A DNA stretch of 6,466 nt from an uncultured Chitinophagaceae bacterium (GCA_946479005.1 CAMLEM010000106.1:1-6466); one strand, 5' to 3'. Counted from the first letter of the stretch, positions 1 through 5,681 are shown. A program made the numbers and translations. Notes: generated by a model not told the origin, from the letters alone.

Positions 1-605
1 ATTTCCGGGTTGATGAAGCTCAAACCCTCCTGCTGCCCGCTCCGGATGAGATAAGGGCGGAAGATCTCGAAATCGTTCACATAAATGAGATTCTCATCAT
101 AGCTGCCGCCCCGCACTGAATACTGCGAGGTAAGCTCGTTGTTGGATCCCACGAAGATCTTGATGAGGCTTTCTACTCCTGTGACCGCGGAAGGAAGATT
201 CAGGATGGTCTTGGGATTGGGACGGATCAGGCCCGCTTCTCTACGTTCGCGCTGATCTGTTACGACCACTTCCTGGAGGGTTTCATTTCCTTTTTCCAGT
301 CGGATGGTGATGGTTTCTTCTTCACCTTCATTGAGCAGGAAATTTCTTTGAACCGGTTTATGGCCGGCATAAGAAAAAATAAGTGCAAAGGCTTTCTCAG
401 CATCGATGCGGATCCTGAAATAGCCGGAATCGTTAGTGGTCACTCCCCTGGATTGTCCCAACACCGTTACCGACGCGCCGCTGATGGCCGATTCGTTATC
501 ATCCACGACGAACCCGGATATGTGGGCATATTTTTTTTGAGCGAACAGGGACAGCGAAAAAACCAGGAACAGGATAAGCAGTATGGCGGGGCGGCTGGGT
601 TTCAT
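1..605 (-). CDS. TonB-dependent receptor, N-terminal part (cut by window edge)
   Basis: This is an outer-membrane receptor that would import a ligand using energy from TonB-ExbBD. Only 201 codons are in the window; the beta-barrel lies beyond base 1. My translation of the minus strand from ATG 605-603 gives a signal peptide (residues 1-23: basic start, Leu/Phe-rich core, cleavage near LFAQ). A carboxypeptidase-regulatory-like beta domain follows at about 27-105 (GFVVDD, GASVTV, TNDSGYFRI). A TonB-box-like LQEVVVT sits at 110-116, then the plug domain with SVRGG at 163-167 and YDENLIYVNDFEIFRPYLI. The last motif resembles the non-SusC receptors of Bacteroidota rather than the SusC type, and no SusD is visible upstream. 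The substrate cannot be told. A run of eight A in the coding strand (531-538) follows the signal peptide but the frame stays open. The gene diverges from the aspartic protease gene. Confidence 0.9.
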   Translation of the reverse strand, partial: MKPSRPAILLILFLVFSLSLFAQKKYAHISGFVVDDNESAISGASVTVLGQSRGVTTNDSGYFRIRIDAEKAFALIFSYAGHKPVQRNFLLNEGEEETITIRLEKGNETLQEVVVTDQRERREAGLIRPNPKTILNLPSAVTGVESLIKIFVGSNNELTSQYSVRGGSYDENLIYVNDFEIFRPYLIRSGQQEGLSFINPE

Positions 606-686
606 TTTCCGGCGGGATGAAGATACAAATTGTCAGAGTACAGAGAGAAGGGATTCAACGGCTGTTTTCCGGCAATACCCGGTAAT

Positions 687-1181
687 ATGCCGGCAACCCT
701 GGTATTTTGTATATTCGAACAGGTGAAACAGGAGACAGAATTAGAAAAAGCATTTAAGGACGAAGGATATGCGGCGATCCCCTTTACGTTAAATGGAGCG
801 GGTCACCCGACTACCATTTTTCAATACCAGCAACACGAGATTACTTTCCTGTTAGATACGGGAGCCGCGATTAATTTACTGGATTCTCAATTTGCCAGGG
901 AGATCGGTCTCGACCTGGAGATAACTGAAGGGAAAGGGGCTGGTGCCGGAGGCCTCATTCACGAGATATGCAGCGTAGGCGCCATTTGTTTCCAATGCGA
1001 GGGCCTCCAGTTCCCTTTCGATCAGTTTCACACTATGGATTTTGAAACCTTACGTCAATCCCTGGAGGCAACAGGAAATACAGCCAGTTTCCAGGGGATC
1101 CTTGGATATGGCTTTTTTGAAATGACCAGGAGTTATATTGACTATGTGAACAGGAGGATCTACGTGAAACCCCCTTTGTAA
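687..1181 (+). CDS. Retropepsin-like aspartic protease (single-domain)
   Basis: This is a putative aspartyl protease of the retropepsin-like clan, 164 residues from ATG 687. The active-site motif FLLDTGA is at residues 54-60, with catalytic Asp57, and is followed by NLLD. A glycine-rich stretch (GAGAGGL, 84-90) occupies the flap position. The second family hallmark, an ILGYGFF block at 138-144 followed by IDYVNRRIYV, corresponds to the usual GILGSDFL...IDY pattern. As in retroviral proteases there is one DTG per chain, so activity would need a dimer. The start is uncertain. TTG 630 would add 19 residues and leave only 24 bases to the divergent receptor gene. GTG 723 would remove 12 residues and start directly at KQETELEKAF. 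No clear signal peptide or lipobox is seen in any version, so a cytoplasmic location is likely. The substrate is unknown. It may be cotranscribed with the SRPBCC gene 49 bases downstream. Confidence 0.82.
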   Translation: MPATLVFCIFEQVKQETELEKAFKDEGYAAIPFTLNGAGHPTTIFQYQQHEITFLLDTGAAINLLDSQFAREIGLDLEITEGKGAGAGGLIHEICSVGAICFQCEGLQFPFDQFHTMDFETLRQSLEATGNTASFQGILGYGFFEMTRSYIDYVNRRIYVKPPL

Positions 1182-1201
1182 AAAAACCAGGGAGAGGGGT
1201 A

Positions 1202-1234
1202 ATGCAAACTTCACTGAAAATTACCCGGGTATGA
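1202..1234 (+). CDS. Possible leader mini-ORF ahead of SRPBCC gene
   Basis: A 10-codon frame (MQTSLKITRV) starts at ATG 1202. The purine tract GGAGAGGGG (1191-1199) lies just upstream, with GGAG spaced 7 bases from the ATG. Its TGA stop (1232-1234) overlaps the ATG of the SRPBCC gene (1231-1233) as ATGA. The SRPBCC start itself has only TTACCCGGGT before it, with no Shine-Dalgarno-like sequence. The arrangement fits termination-reinitiation coupling. It is small enough to arise by chance, and Bacteroidota depend little on Shine-Dalgarno pairing. Confidence 0.25.
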   Translation: MQTSLKITRV

Positions 1235-1689
1235 GAAAAGTTGAAGTCACTATCAACATTGATACAAGCTGCAGGAATGTAATATCTGCGTTTACCGATC
1301 TTGAAATGCTCCGGGAATGGTGGAATGTGGAAAGGGGAATTATCGAAAAGAAGGCCGGCGGACTTTATACCCTGGCCTGGAGTATCAGTGATCTTGGTTT
1401 CGGTTTTGTTTCAACAGGAATAATAAAAGAGTATGAGCCGGATAGCCTGCTGGTGATTGAGAAACTGGTTTATTTAAATCCTGCCCGGTCATTCCTGGGG
1501 CCTATGAAACTGACTGCTCGCGCCAGTCCAAAAGGGGATTTCACCGAATTATATTTATGCCAGGATGGTTACCAGGAGGGTGGTGACTGGGATTGGTATT
1601 ATGAGCAGGTCAGAACGGCCTGGCCGGGGGTTGCTGAGACCCTGAAAGCCTACCTGGAAAAAAGAACAAAGAAGATTAAGAATATTTAA
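1231..1689 (+). CDS. SRPBCC / AHSA1-like domain protein
   Basis: This is a 152-residue protein of the START/Bet v1-like (SRPBCC) superfamily, closest in pattern to the AHSA1 group. These are small helix-grip proteins with a hydrophobic ligand cavity, and the ligand is unknown here. The opening strand RKVEVTINID (2-11) is followed by the helix NVISAFTDLEMLREWW (16-31), whose Phe-Thr-Asp...Trp-Trp pattern is characteristic. Beta strands follow (GLYTLAW, STGIIKEYEP, LLVIEKLV). A long C-terminal helix with WPGVAETLKAYLEK (131-144) closes the cavity. The C-terminus is lysine-rich. There is no signal peptide, so it should be cytoplasmic. It lies 19 bases before the VOC gene and is probably cotranscribed with it. 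The homology to the C-terminal domain of eukaryotic Aha1 does not imply an Hsp90 role. Confidence 0.88.
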   Translation: MRKVEVTINIDTSCRNVISAFTDLEMLREWWNVERGIIEKKAGGLYTLAWSISDLGFGFVSTGIIKEYEPDSLLVIEKLVYLNPARSFLGPMKLTARASPKGDFTELYLCQDGYQEGGDWDWYYEQVRTAWPGVAETLKAYLEKRTKKIKNI

Positions 1690-1708
1690 AGGGGACTTAA
1701 AATTAATT

Positions 1709-2176
1709 ATGGCAGAAAACAAATTGATCCGAATGGACAATGTGGGGATCGTGGTGGAATCACTGGATGAGAGCATCTCTTTTTTCGAAGAACTGGGCCT
1801 GAGACTGGAAGGAAAAGCGATCGTTGAAGGAGAGTGGGCGGGCCGGGTCACCGGTTTGGGAAACCAGGAAGTGGAGATCGCGATGATGGTAACACCCGAT
1901 GGGAATAGCCGGCTGGAGCTTTCGAGATTCATCAAACCCTCTGTCGTCGCCGATCACCGTGAGGCGCCTGTGAATGCCCTTGGTTATTTGCGCGCGATGT
2001 TCACCGTTAGGGACATTGATGATACGGTTTCCCGGCTCGGAAAAAAGGGAGCGAAACTGGTTGGGGAAATAGTTAAATACGGAGAATTATACAAGCTATG
2101 TTATGTTCGCGGCCCTGAAGGCATCCTGGTCGGCCTGGCCGAACAGTTGACGGCAGAAAGAGACCCCTTAAAATAG
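1709..2176 (+). CDS. VOC family protein (glyoxalase/bleomycin-resistance fold)
   Basis: This is a 155-residue vicinal-oxygen-chelate fold protein made of two beta-alpha-beta-beta-beta modules. Module one has DNVGIVVESLDESISFFEELG (10-30) and RLELSRF (68-74). Module two has GYLRAMFTVRDIDDTVSRL (92-110) and RGPEGILVGLAEQL (134-147). The metal pattern is incomplete. The usual first-strand His is Asn11, and the usual His of the HIAF-type strand is replaced near Leu94/Arg95. Glu70 and Glu145 sit where the acidic ligands normally lie, and His83 could contribute from the linker. It is therefore unlikely to be a classical glyoxalase I, and its substrate cannot be assigned. The start ATG 1709 is 19 bases after the SRPBCC stop, with AAGGGGAC upstream at a rather long spacing. 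It is cytoplasmic and converges on the DUF1801 gene with only 14 bases between the stops. Confidence 0.9.
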   Translation: MAENKLIRMDNVGIVVESLDESISFFEELGLRLEGKAIVEGEWAGRVTGLGNQEVEIAMMVTPDGNSRLELSRFIKPSVVADHREAPVNALGYLRAMFTVRDIDDTVSRLGKKGAKLVGEIVKYGELYKLCYVRGPEGILVGLAEQLTAERDPLK

Positions 2177-2190
2177 GGTTGGGCAGCATT

Positions 2191-2586
2191 TCATTTTAGG
2201 CGTACCAACTTTCCCTTCCGTTTTACGATATTCTTGTAATCCCATTGGATCGTCTTTGATTTTTTTAACCAGCGTTTCAGGTCCCTGGGTTTTATTTCAG
2301 TGGCATCGTTATAAAAAATGGAAGCGTCTTTGAACTTCTTACCCCGCTCTGCAAGGGCGGCTTCATCGAAACCAGCCCCGCTCCAGAACATAAGACGGAG
2401 TCCTTTCTTTTGTTTACTGTAGCCCACGATCGGGTTCCCGTCAAGGAACCACACCGGGTGAGCGTGCCAGATCTTGCTTTCGGCCTTTGGCAATTCCTTA
2501 TCAATATTTTCAGCAAGCAGTTCACAGGTCTCCCTGTCCCCTGCAGATTGGCTTTCATTATAAGCCTGGATGTCTTTGCTTATCAT
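2191..2586 (-). CDS. DUF1801 domain protein
   Basis: This is a 131-residue protein of the DUF1801 (YdhG-like) family, whose biochemical function is not established. The translation shows the family pattern. An N-terminal helix with ESQSAGDRETCELLAENI (11-28) leads into LPKAESKIWHAHPVWFLDG (32-50). Next come VGYSKQKKGLRLMFWSG (54-70), with its aromatic-rich strand, and an FKDASIFYNDATEIKPRDL region (85-103). The C-terminus is strongly basic (VKRKGKLVRLK), which could suit nucleic-acid or other anionic contact, though that is inference. No signal peptide is present. The ATG at 2586 gives the usual length for the family. It diverges from the DHFR-like gene (131 bases between starts) and converges on the VOC gene. 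Small proteins of this family often sit beside VOC, SRPBCC and DHFR-like genes, as here. Confidence 0.87.
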   Translation of the reverse strand: MISKDIQAYNESQSAGDRETCELLAENIDKELPKAESKIWHAHPVWFLDGNPIVGYSKQKKGLRLMFWSGAGFDEAALAERGKKFKDASIFYNDATEIKPRDLKRWLKKSKTIQWDYKNIVKRKGKLVRLK

Positions 2587-2663
2587 TTTTGTCTTTTACC
2601 TGGTGGATGTGGTTCCCCAGCCCCGGCCTATAATTTACTAATTTGCGGGTAAGGATCCAGGAA

Positions 2664-2708
2664 ATGGCTCGACGATATTTGAAACCATTTTTCCAATTTA
2701 CACCATAA
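2664..2708 (+). CDS. Possible leader mini-ORF ahead of DHFR-like gene
   Basis: A 14-codon frame (MARRYLKPFFQFTP) starts at ATG 2664, with AAGGA (2651-2655) spaced 8 bases upstream. It stops at TAA 2706-2708, nine bases before the DHFR-like ATG at 2718. The main start has only a weak AAAGA before it. A Bacteroidota-like -7 element with one mismatch (GATATTTG, 2674-2681) overlaps it; if that promoter is real, the mini-ORF would not be transcribed whole. Chance occurrence is quite possible. Confidence 0.15.
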   Translation: MARRYLKPFFQFTP

Positions 2709-2717
2709 AGACATCCA

Positions 2718-3257
2718 ATGCGCAAACTGATTATGTGGAACCTCATCACCCTTGACGGTTATTTCGAGGGTGAAAAGAACTGGGACCTCTCCTTTCACGA
2801 ACTCGTATGGGGAGAGGAACTCGAGAAGTTCAGTATTGAGCAACTCGACCGGGCTGATTATCTGGTATTCGGAAGGGTTACCTACCAGGGAATGGCCGAT
2901 TATTGGAAGAATGAAAAAGGTGAGATCGCTGACCGGATGAACAGCATTTCAAAATTGGTATTATCCAGGGACCTGCCAACGGCAGACTGGAAGAATACCC
3001 GTATTCTCAGGGATGTTGAAGAGATCAGGAAATTAAAGGGAGAGGGAAGCGGGGATATGTATGTATTCGGTAGCGCCAACCTTTCGGAATCTCTCATCGC
3101 AGCCGATCTTTTTGATGAATACAGGATCTGTGTGGCGCCGGTTATCCTGGGGAAGGGCCGCCCGCTGTTCAAACCGGGGCAGGGATCAAAAAAACTGAAC
3201 CTGCTTGGCGCTCAGCAGTTAAGAACAGGCGGTGCCGTTTTGAAATATTCTAAATAG
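2718..3257 (+). CDS. Dihydrofolate reductase family protein (RibD C-terminal-like)
   Basis: This is a 179-residue protein of the DHFR/RibD C-terminal superfamily, a presumed NAD(P)H-dependent reductase with unknown substrate. Motifs in order: LITLDGYFEGEKNWDLSFHE (9-28), the substrate-side opening of the family; ADYLVFGRVTYQGMADYW (46-63), the GR-x-TY signature; KLVLSRDL (79-86); MYVFGSANLSESLI (114-127), the nucleotide-binding segment; and VAPVILGKGRPLF (139-151) near the end. It matches the stand-alone YwjB/YyaP-like group better than true FolA, which is shorter and has a different active-site pattern, so a housekeeping folate role is unlikely. ATG 2718 lies directly ahead of the first strand. 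It diverges from DUF1801, and its stop lies 32 bases from the frame-corrected end of the lipocalin gene. No signal peptide is seen, so it is cytoplasmic. Confidence 0.9.
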   Translation: MRKLIMWNLITLDGYFEGEKNWDLSFHELVWGEELEKFSIEQLDRADYLVFGRVTYQGMADYWKNEKGEIADRMNSISKLVLSRDLPTADWKNTRILRDVEEIRKLKGEGSGDMYVFGSANLSESLIAADLFDEYRICVAPVILGKGRPLFKPGQGSKKLNLLGAQQLRTGGAVLKYSK

Positions 3258-3278
3258 GCGGGAAGACAAATAACAGGG

Positions 3279-3300
3279 GAACTATTTAGTTAGTTCTTTT
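3279..3300 (+). terminator. Weak hairpin plus T run after DHFR-like gene
   Basis: GAACTA (3279-3284) can pair with TAGTTC (3291-3296) across a 6-base loop, followed directly by TTTT (3297-3300). It lies 21 bases after the DHFR-like stop, between converging genes, where a terminator would be expected. The stem is only six pairs and mostly A-T, so it would be weak. It also overlaps the last codons of the restored lipocalin frame. Confidence 0.3.
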
Positions 3301-3824
3301 GGTCGTGTTTAACCCAGATCAGTTTTGAAGTGTCATACCCGATCCCCTCTGCGATCCTGAGGTAATTGTCTTTGATCCCGTCAGGAATCGTTGTTTCCCC
3401 TCGACAGGATCCAGAGATATTTCAGGCTTTTTCCTGCCACCAGTGAATAACGATATCCTTCATCGATCGCGATCACATTATACCCGGAGTAAAAAGGCCC
3501 GAAAAAAGAAACTTTCAGCTCGGCCACGTTTTCATCGCCCCGGAATTTTGCTTTCCCTTCGGCATCCACCCATTTCTTCTTCACCGTATCATAACCCCGG
3601 TTAAGGACCTGGATTTTACCATCTTCCTTCAATGTATATTCCGCGGTAACATTATCCAGGTTGCGTTCGTATTTGAAATCAAGCCTGGCGATCTCATACC
3701 ATTTTCCCAGGTATTTTGACTTATCGAAAGGCTGCACGGCTACGGCACCGGGAGGAATGCTTTTACAGGAGAAATGGAAGATCATTAACCCCAAAATTAT
3801 TATTCGAACCGCGAGATTTTTCAT
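3290..3824 (-). pseudogene. blc: Blc-type lipocalin lipoprotein, frameshifted near C-terminus
   Basis: This is a bacterial lipocalin (Blc family), a lipid-binding envelope lipoprotein. From ATG 3824 the first frame gives 147 residues: a hydrophobic signal with Cys20 (FHFSC, a loose lipobox), then the lipocalin GxW motif in YLGKWYEIARLDFKYER (38-54), and barrel strands through SLVAGKSLKYLWILSR (to residue 142). That frame then runs into GNNDS and a stop at 3381-3383. A neighbouring frame continues exactly where Blc proteins should, with ETTIPDG, then NYLRIAEGIGYDTSKLIWVKH, ending at TAA 3290-3292. The break lies in CCCC at 3397-3400 (GGGG on the coding strand). Removing one base gives 142 + 35 = 177 residues, the normal family length. 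It could be a real mutation, a sequencing or assembly error, or much less likely a programmed shift. After Cys20 there is no acidic Bacteroidota surface-export signal, so it probably faces the periplasm. Confidence 0.88.
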
Positions 3825-3977
3825 ATTGTTTTATACCAGGTCCGACAGAGATCATCTTTTTTTTTGGTAAAACGATGTACCTTTCGCTGCAAATTTTTTT
3901 ACCAATTCAAAGGTTGCTATTAAGTTACTCCATATTCTGCAGACCACAAAAACCAGCAAGGAAGGGGAAAAACATTA

Positions 3978-4013
3978 ATGGAAAAACGAAGAATGGGAGT
4001 TTTTTTTGATTGA
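3978..4013 (+). CDS. Possible leader mini-ORF ahead of SulP gene
   Basis: An 11-codon frame (MEKRRMGVFFD) starts at ATG 3978, ten bases after the purine tract AAGGAAGGGG (3958-3967). Its TGA (4011-4013) overlaps the TTG start of the transporter (4010-4012) as TTGA. The transporter frame has an in-frame stop immediately before its TTG, so it cannot extend upstream. Coupled translation could help the weak TTG start. The mini-ORF contains a run of eight T at 4000-4007. Confidence 0.27.
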   Translation: MEKRRMGVFFD

Positions 4014-5557
4014 AAAGGACCATTAAATATTACCGGATCATCTGGCTGAAGCACGATCTCCCGGCCGGACTTTCCGTTTTTCTTGTCGCCCTTCCCCTCT
4101 GCCTGGGTATTGCACTCGCTTCCGGCGCACCCGTTTATTCAGGCATTCTTTCAGGAATTATTGGCGGAATACTTGTTTCACTGGTAAGCGGTTCACAGCT
4201 GGCAGTATCCGGCCCTGCCGCAGGCCTAACCACCGTGGTAGCCGCCTCTATCGTTTCACTCGGTGATTTTAAGGTCTTCCTCCTTGCCGTGATCGTCGCG
4301 GGCCTGTTCCAGCTATTTCTGGGGATCCTGAAGCTGGGCGGCATCGCGTATTATTTTCCTTCGGCAGTGATCAAGGGAATGCTTGCAGCCATCGGGATCA
4401 TCCTGATCTCAAAACAGATCCCGCTGGCCCTGGGATATGATCAACCCGATTTCTGGACCTCCGGGTTTCTCAATCTTTTTTCTACTGAGAATTTTTTGGG
4501 AAACCTGAAGCATTTCAATCATCATATCACTACGGCAGCCGTACTTATCACGGCCATCTCGCTGGCCCTTTTCATCCTTCTCCAGCATCCTGTCGCAAAA
4601 AGATTCAGGATCCTGCCCGCTCCCCTGCTGGTAGTGGTTATGGGGATCCTCATCAATGAGGGTTTAAAGCTGGTTCCCGGCATCGGTTTTACTCCCACCC
4701 AGCTGGTAAGCATACCCGATGATGTCTTTAAAAATATCTCCCTGCCGGATCTTTCCCAGCTTTTCAGCCGTTCAGCGATCTGGAAAGACGGATTGGTCAT
4801 TGGGCTCCTCGCCACGCTTGAAACGCTGCTCTGCGTGGAGGCTATGGATAAGCTTGACAAACGCAACAGGATCACTCCGGTTAACCGGGAATTGGTAGCC
4901 CAGGGGGTGGGAAACATCACCTGCGGGATGTTGGGTGCCATCCCCATTACGGCGGTTGTTGTCAGGGGCGCGGCGAATGTGGATGCGGGCGCAAGGACTC
5001 GGCTGTCTTCGTTCACCCACGGACTTTTCCTTTTTCTAGCGGTATTACTGGTGCCCTTTCTACTGAATAAGATCCCTTATGCTTCCTTGGCGGCAATTCT
5101 GATCATCACGGGGTATAATCTCACCAAACCAAAACTTTACCGCAATATGTGGAGCCTGGGCTGGAAACAATTCATTCCCTTTATGATCACCATTTTCGTG
5201 ATCCTGGCCACCGACCTGCTGATCGGGGTCAGCATCGGGCTGCTGATATCTGTTTATTTCATTGTAAGGAATAATTTCAAGGCGGAATACAGGATCACAA
5301 AAACCGTGGTGGGAGGGATCGAAACTTATTTGATCAGGCTGAACAGCAACGTGACCTTCCTGAATAAAGTGAACCTCCGGAAAGCCCTGGACCAGATCCC
5401 AGAGTACAGTTCGCTGACAATCGATGGGAGTGAATGTAATTTTATCGATTACGACATCCTCGAGATCATCAGCGAATTTGATAACAAGGCAAAGGACAGG
5501 CACATAGAACTCTTCTTAAAAGGAATTGAAAAAGTGAATGTGACGGCCGTACATTGA
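4010..5557 (+). CDS. SulP family inorganic anion transporter with short STAS domain
   Basis: This is a 515-residue inner-membrane SulP (SLC26-like) carrier; the anion (sulfate, bicarbonate or other) cannot be told from sequence. The transporter opens with HDLPAGLSVFLVALPLCLGIALA (15-37), then a VSGPAAGLTTVV segment (66-77) in the substrate-site region. LETLLCVEAMDKLDKRNR (270-287) and the conserved MLGAIPITAVVVRGAANVDAGART block (307-330) follow. Many relatives have RSSAN where this protein has RGAAN (319-323). Many hydrophobic helices run to about 420. A short STAS-like cytoplasmic domain fills 435-515 (LTIDGSECNFIDYDILEII), with FIDYD at the place of the usual STAS loop. The start is TTG 4010: an in-frame TGA lies directly upstream and the next Met is residue 124. 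GGGAG (3995-3999) is spaced 10 bases from it. No carbonic anhydrase gene follows, unlike many Bacteroidota SulP loci. The 185 bases upstream are T-rich (runs of 9, 7 and 8 T) and divergent from the lipocalin; no convincing promoter was found there. Confidence 0.92.
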   Translation: MKRTIKYYRIIWLKHDLPAGLSVFLVALPLCLGIALASGAPVYSGILSGIIGGILVSLVSGSQLAVSGPAAGLTTVVAASIVSLGDFKVFLLAVIVAGLFQLFLGILKLGGIAYYFPSAVIKGMLAAIGIILISKQIPLALGYDQPDFWTSGFLNLFSTENFLGNLKHFNHHITTAAVLITAISLALFILLQHPVAKRFRILPAPLLVVVMGILINEGLKLVPGIGFTPTQLVSIPDDVFKNISLPDLSQLFSRSAIWKDGLVIGLLATLETLLCVEAMDKLDKRNRITPVNRELVAQGVGNITCGMLGAIPITAVVVRGAANVDAGARTRLSSFTHGLFLFLAVLLVPFLLNKIPYASLAAILIITGYNLTKPKLYRNMWSLGWKQFIPFMITIFVILATDLLIGVSIGLLISVYFIVRNNFKAEYRITKTVVGGIETYLIRLNSNVTFLNKVNLRKALDQIPEYSSLTIDGSECNFIDYDILEIISEFDNKAKDRHIELFLKGIEKVNVTAVH

Positions 5558-5570
5558 CCGGGCTCCTCAT

Positions 5571-5681
5571 TCAACTTTCGGTTAGGTACAATTCATCAGC
5601 CATTTCCTGCAATTCATACTTCTTAGGCTCCAAAACCGTGAAGCCCGCCTCTATTTTTGACTTCCAAATCAACTGATTATG
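5571..5681 (-). other. Possible small gene or gene remnant, minus strand
   Basis: Between the SulP and DUF3667 genes the minus strand stays open from the TGA at 5684-5682 down to a TGA at 5573-5571. The peptide looks natural: IEAGFTVLEPKKYE followed by LQEMADELYLTES at its end. There is no ATG at the start; TTG 5672 would give 33 residues. The stretch reads like the C-terminal end of a small soluble protein whose beginning is missing or has been overwritten by the DUF3667 gene. I do not recognise the family. It overlaps the predicted DUF3667 promoter. It may equally be chance, since 36 open codons are not rare. Confidence 0.2.
5652..5659 (+). promoter_or_regulatory. Bacteroidota-type -7 promoter element for the DUF3667 gene
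   Basis: TATTTTTG matches the TAnnTTTG -7 consensus of the Bacteroidota primary sigma factor at all six fixed positions. It ends 19 bases before the ATG at 5679, which would give a leader of about 12-14 bases. No clear TTTG-type -33 element is seen at the proper distance upstream, so the call rests on one element in an AT-rich gap. Confidence 0.4.

Noticed and set aside
531..538. Run of eight T (A8 in the receptor coding strand) as a phase-variation switch
   Set aside because: The run encodes two lysines in an intact frame and there is no evidence of length variation; a single homopolymer is not enough.
348..620. 90-codon plus-strand open frame at the left end
   Set aside because: It is antisense to the TonB-dependent receptor, whose signal peptide, carboxypeptidase-like domain and plug are clearly readable on the minus strand.
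2163..2179. ACCC...GGGT inverted repeat at the VOC/DUF1801 convergence, considered as a terminator
   Set aside because: The stem is only four pairs with a 9-base loop and no T run on either side.
2558..2749. Minus-strand open frame overlapping the DUF1801 start and the DHFR-like 5' end
   Set aside because: It covers the divergent promoter region and the antisense of the DHFR-like N-terminus, and its translation has no domain character.
3878..3885. TACCTTTC as a -7 promoter element for SulP
   Set aside because: It misses the final G of TAnnTTTG, and the only TTTG upstream (3863-3866) is 11 bases away, too close for a -33 element.
3661..4009. Plus-strand open frames running from the lipocalin gene into the region before SulP
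   Set aside because: They are antisense to the lipocalin signal peptide and GxW region and show no recognisable domain; the remainder is T-rich intergenic sequence.
4522..5016. Long minus-strand open frame of 164 codons
   Set aside because: It lies wholly inside the SulP gene, opposite strongly conserved transporter motifs, and its translation is a low-complexity Ser/Thr/Pro-rich shadow.
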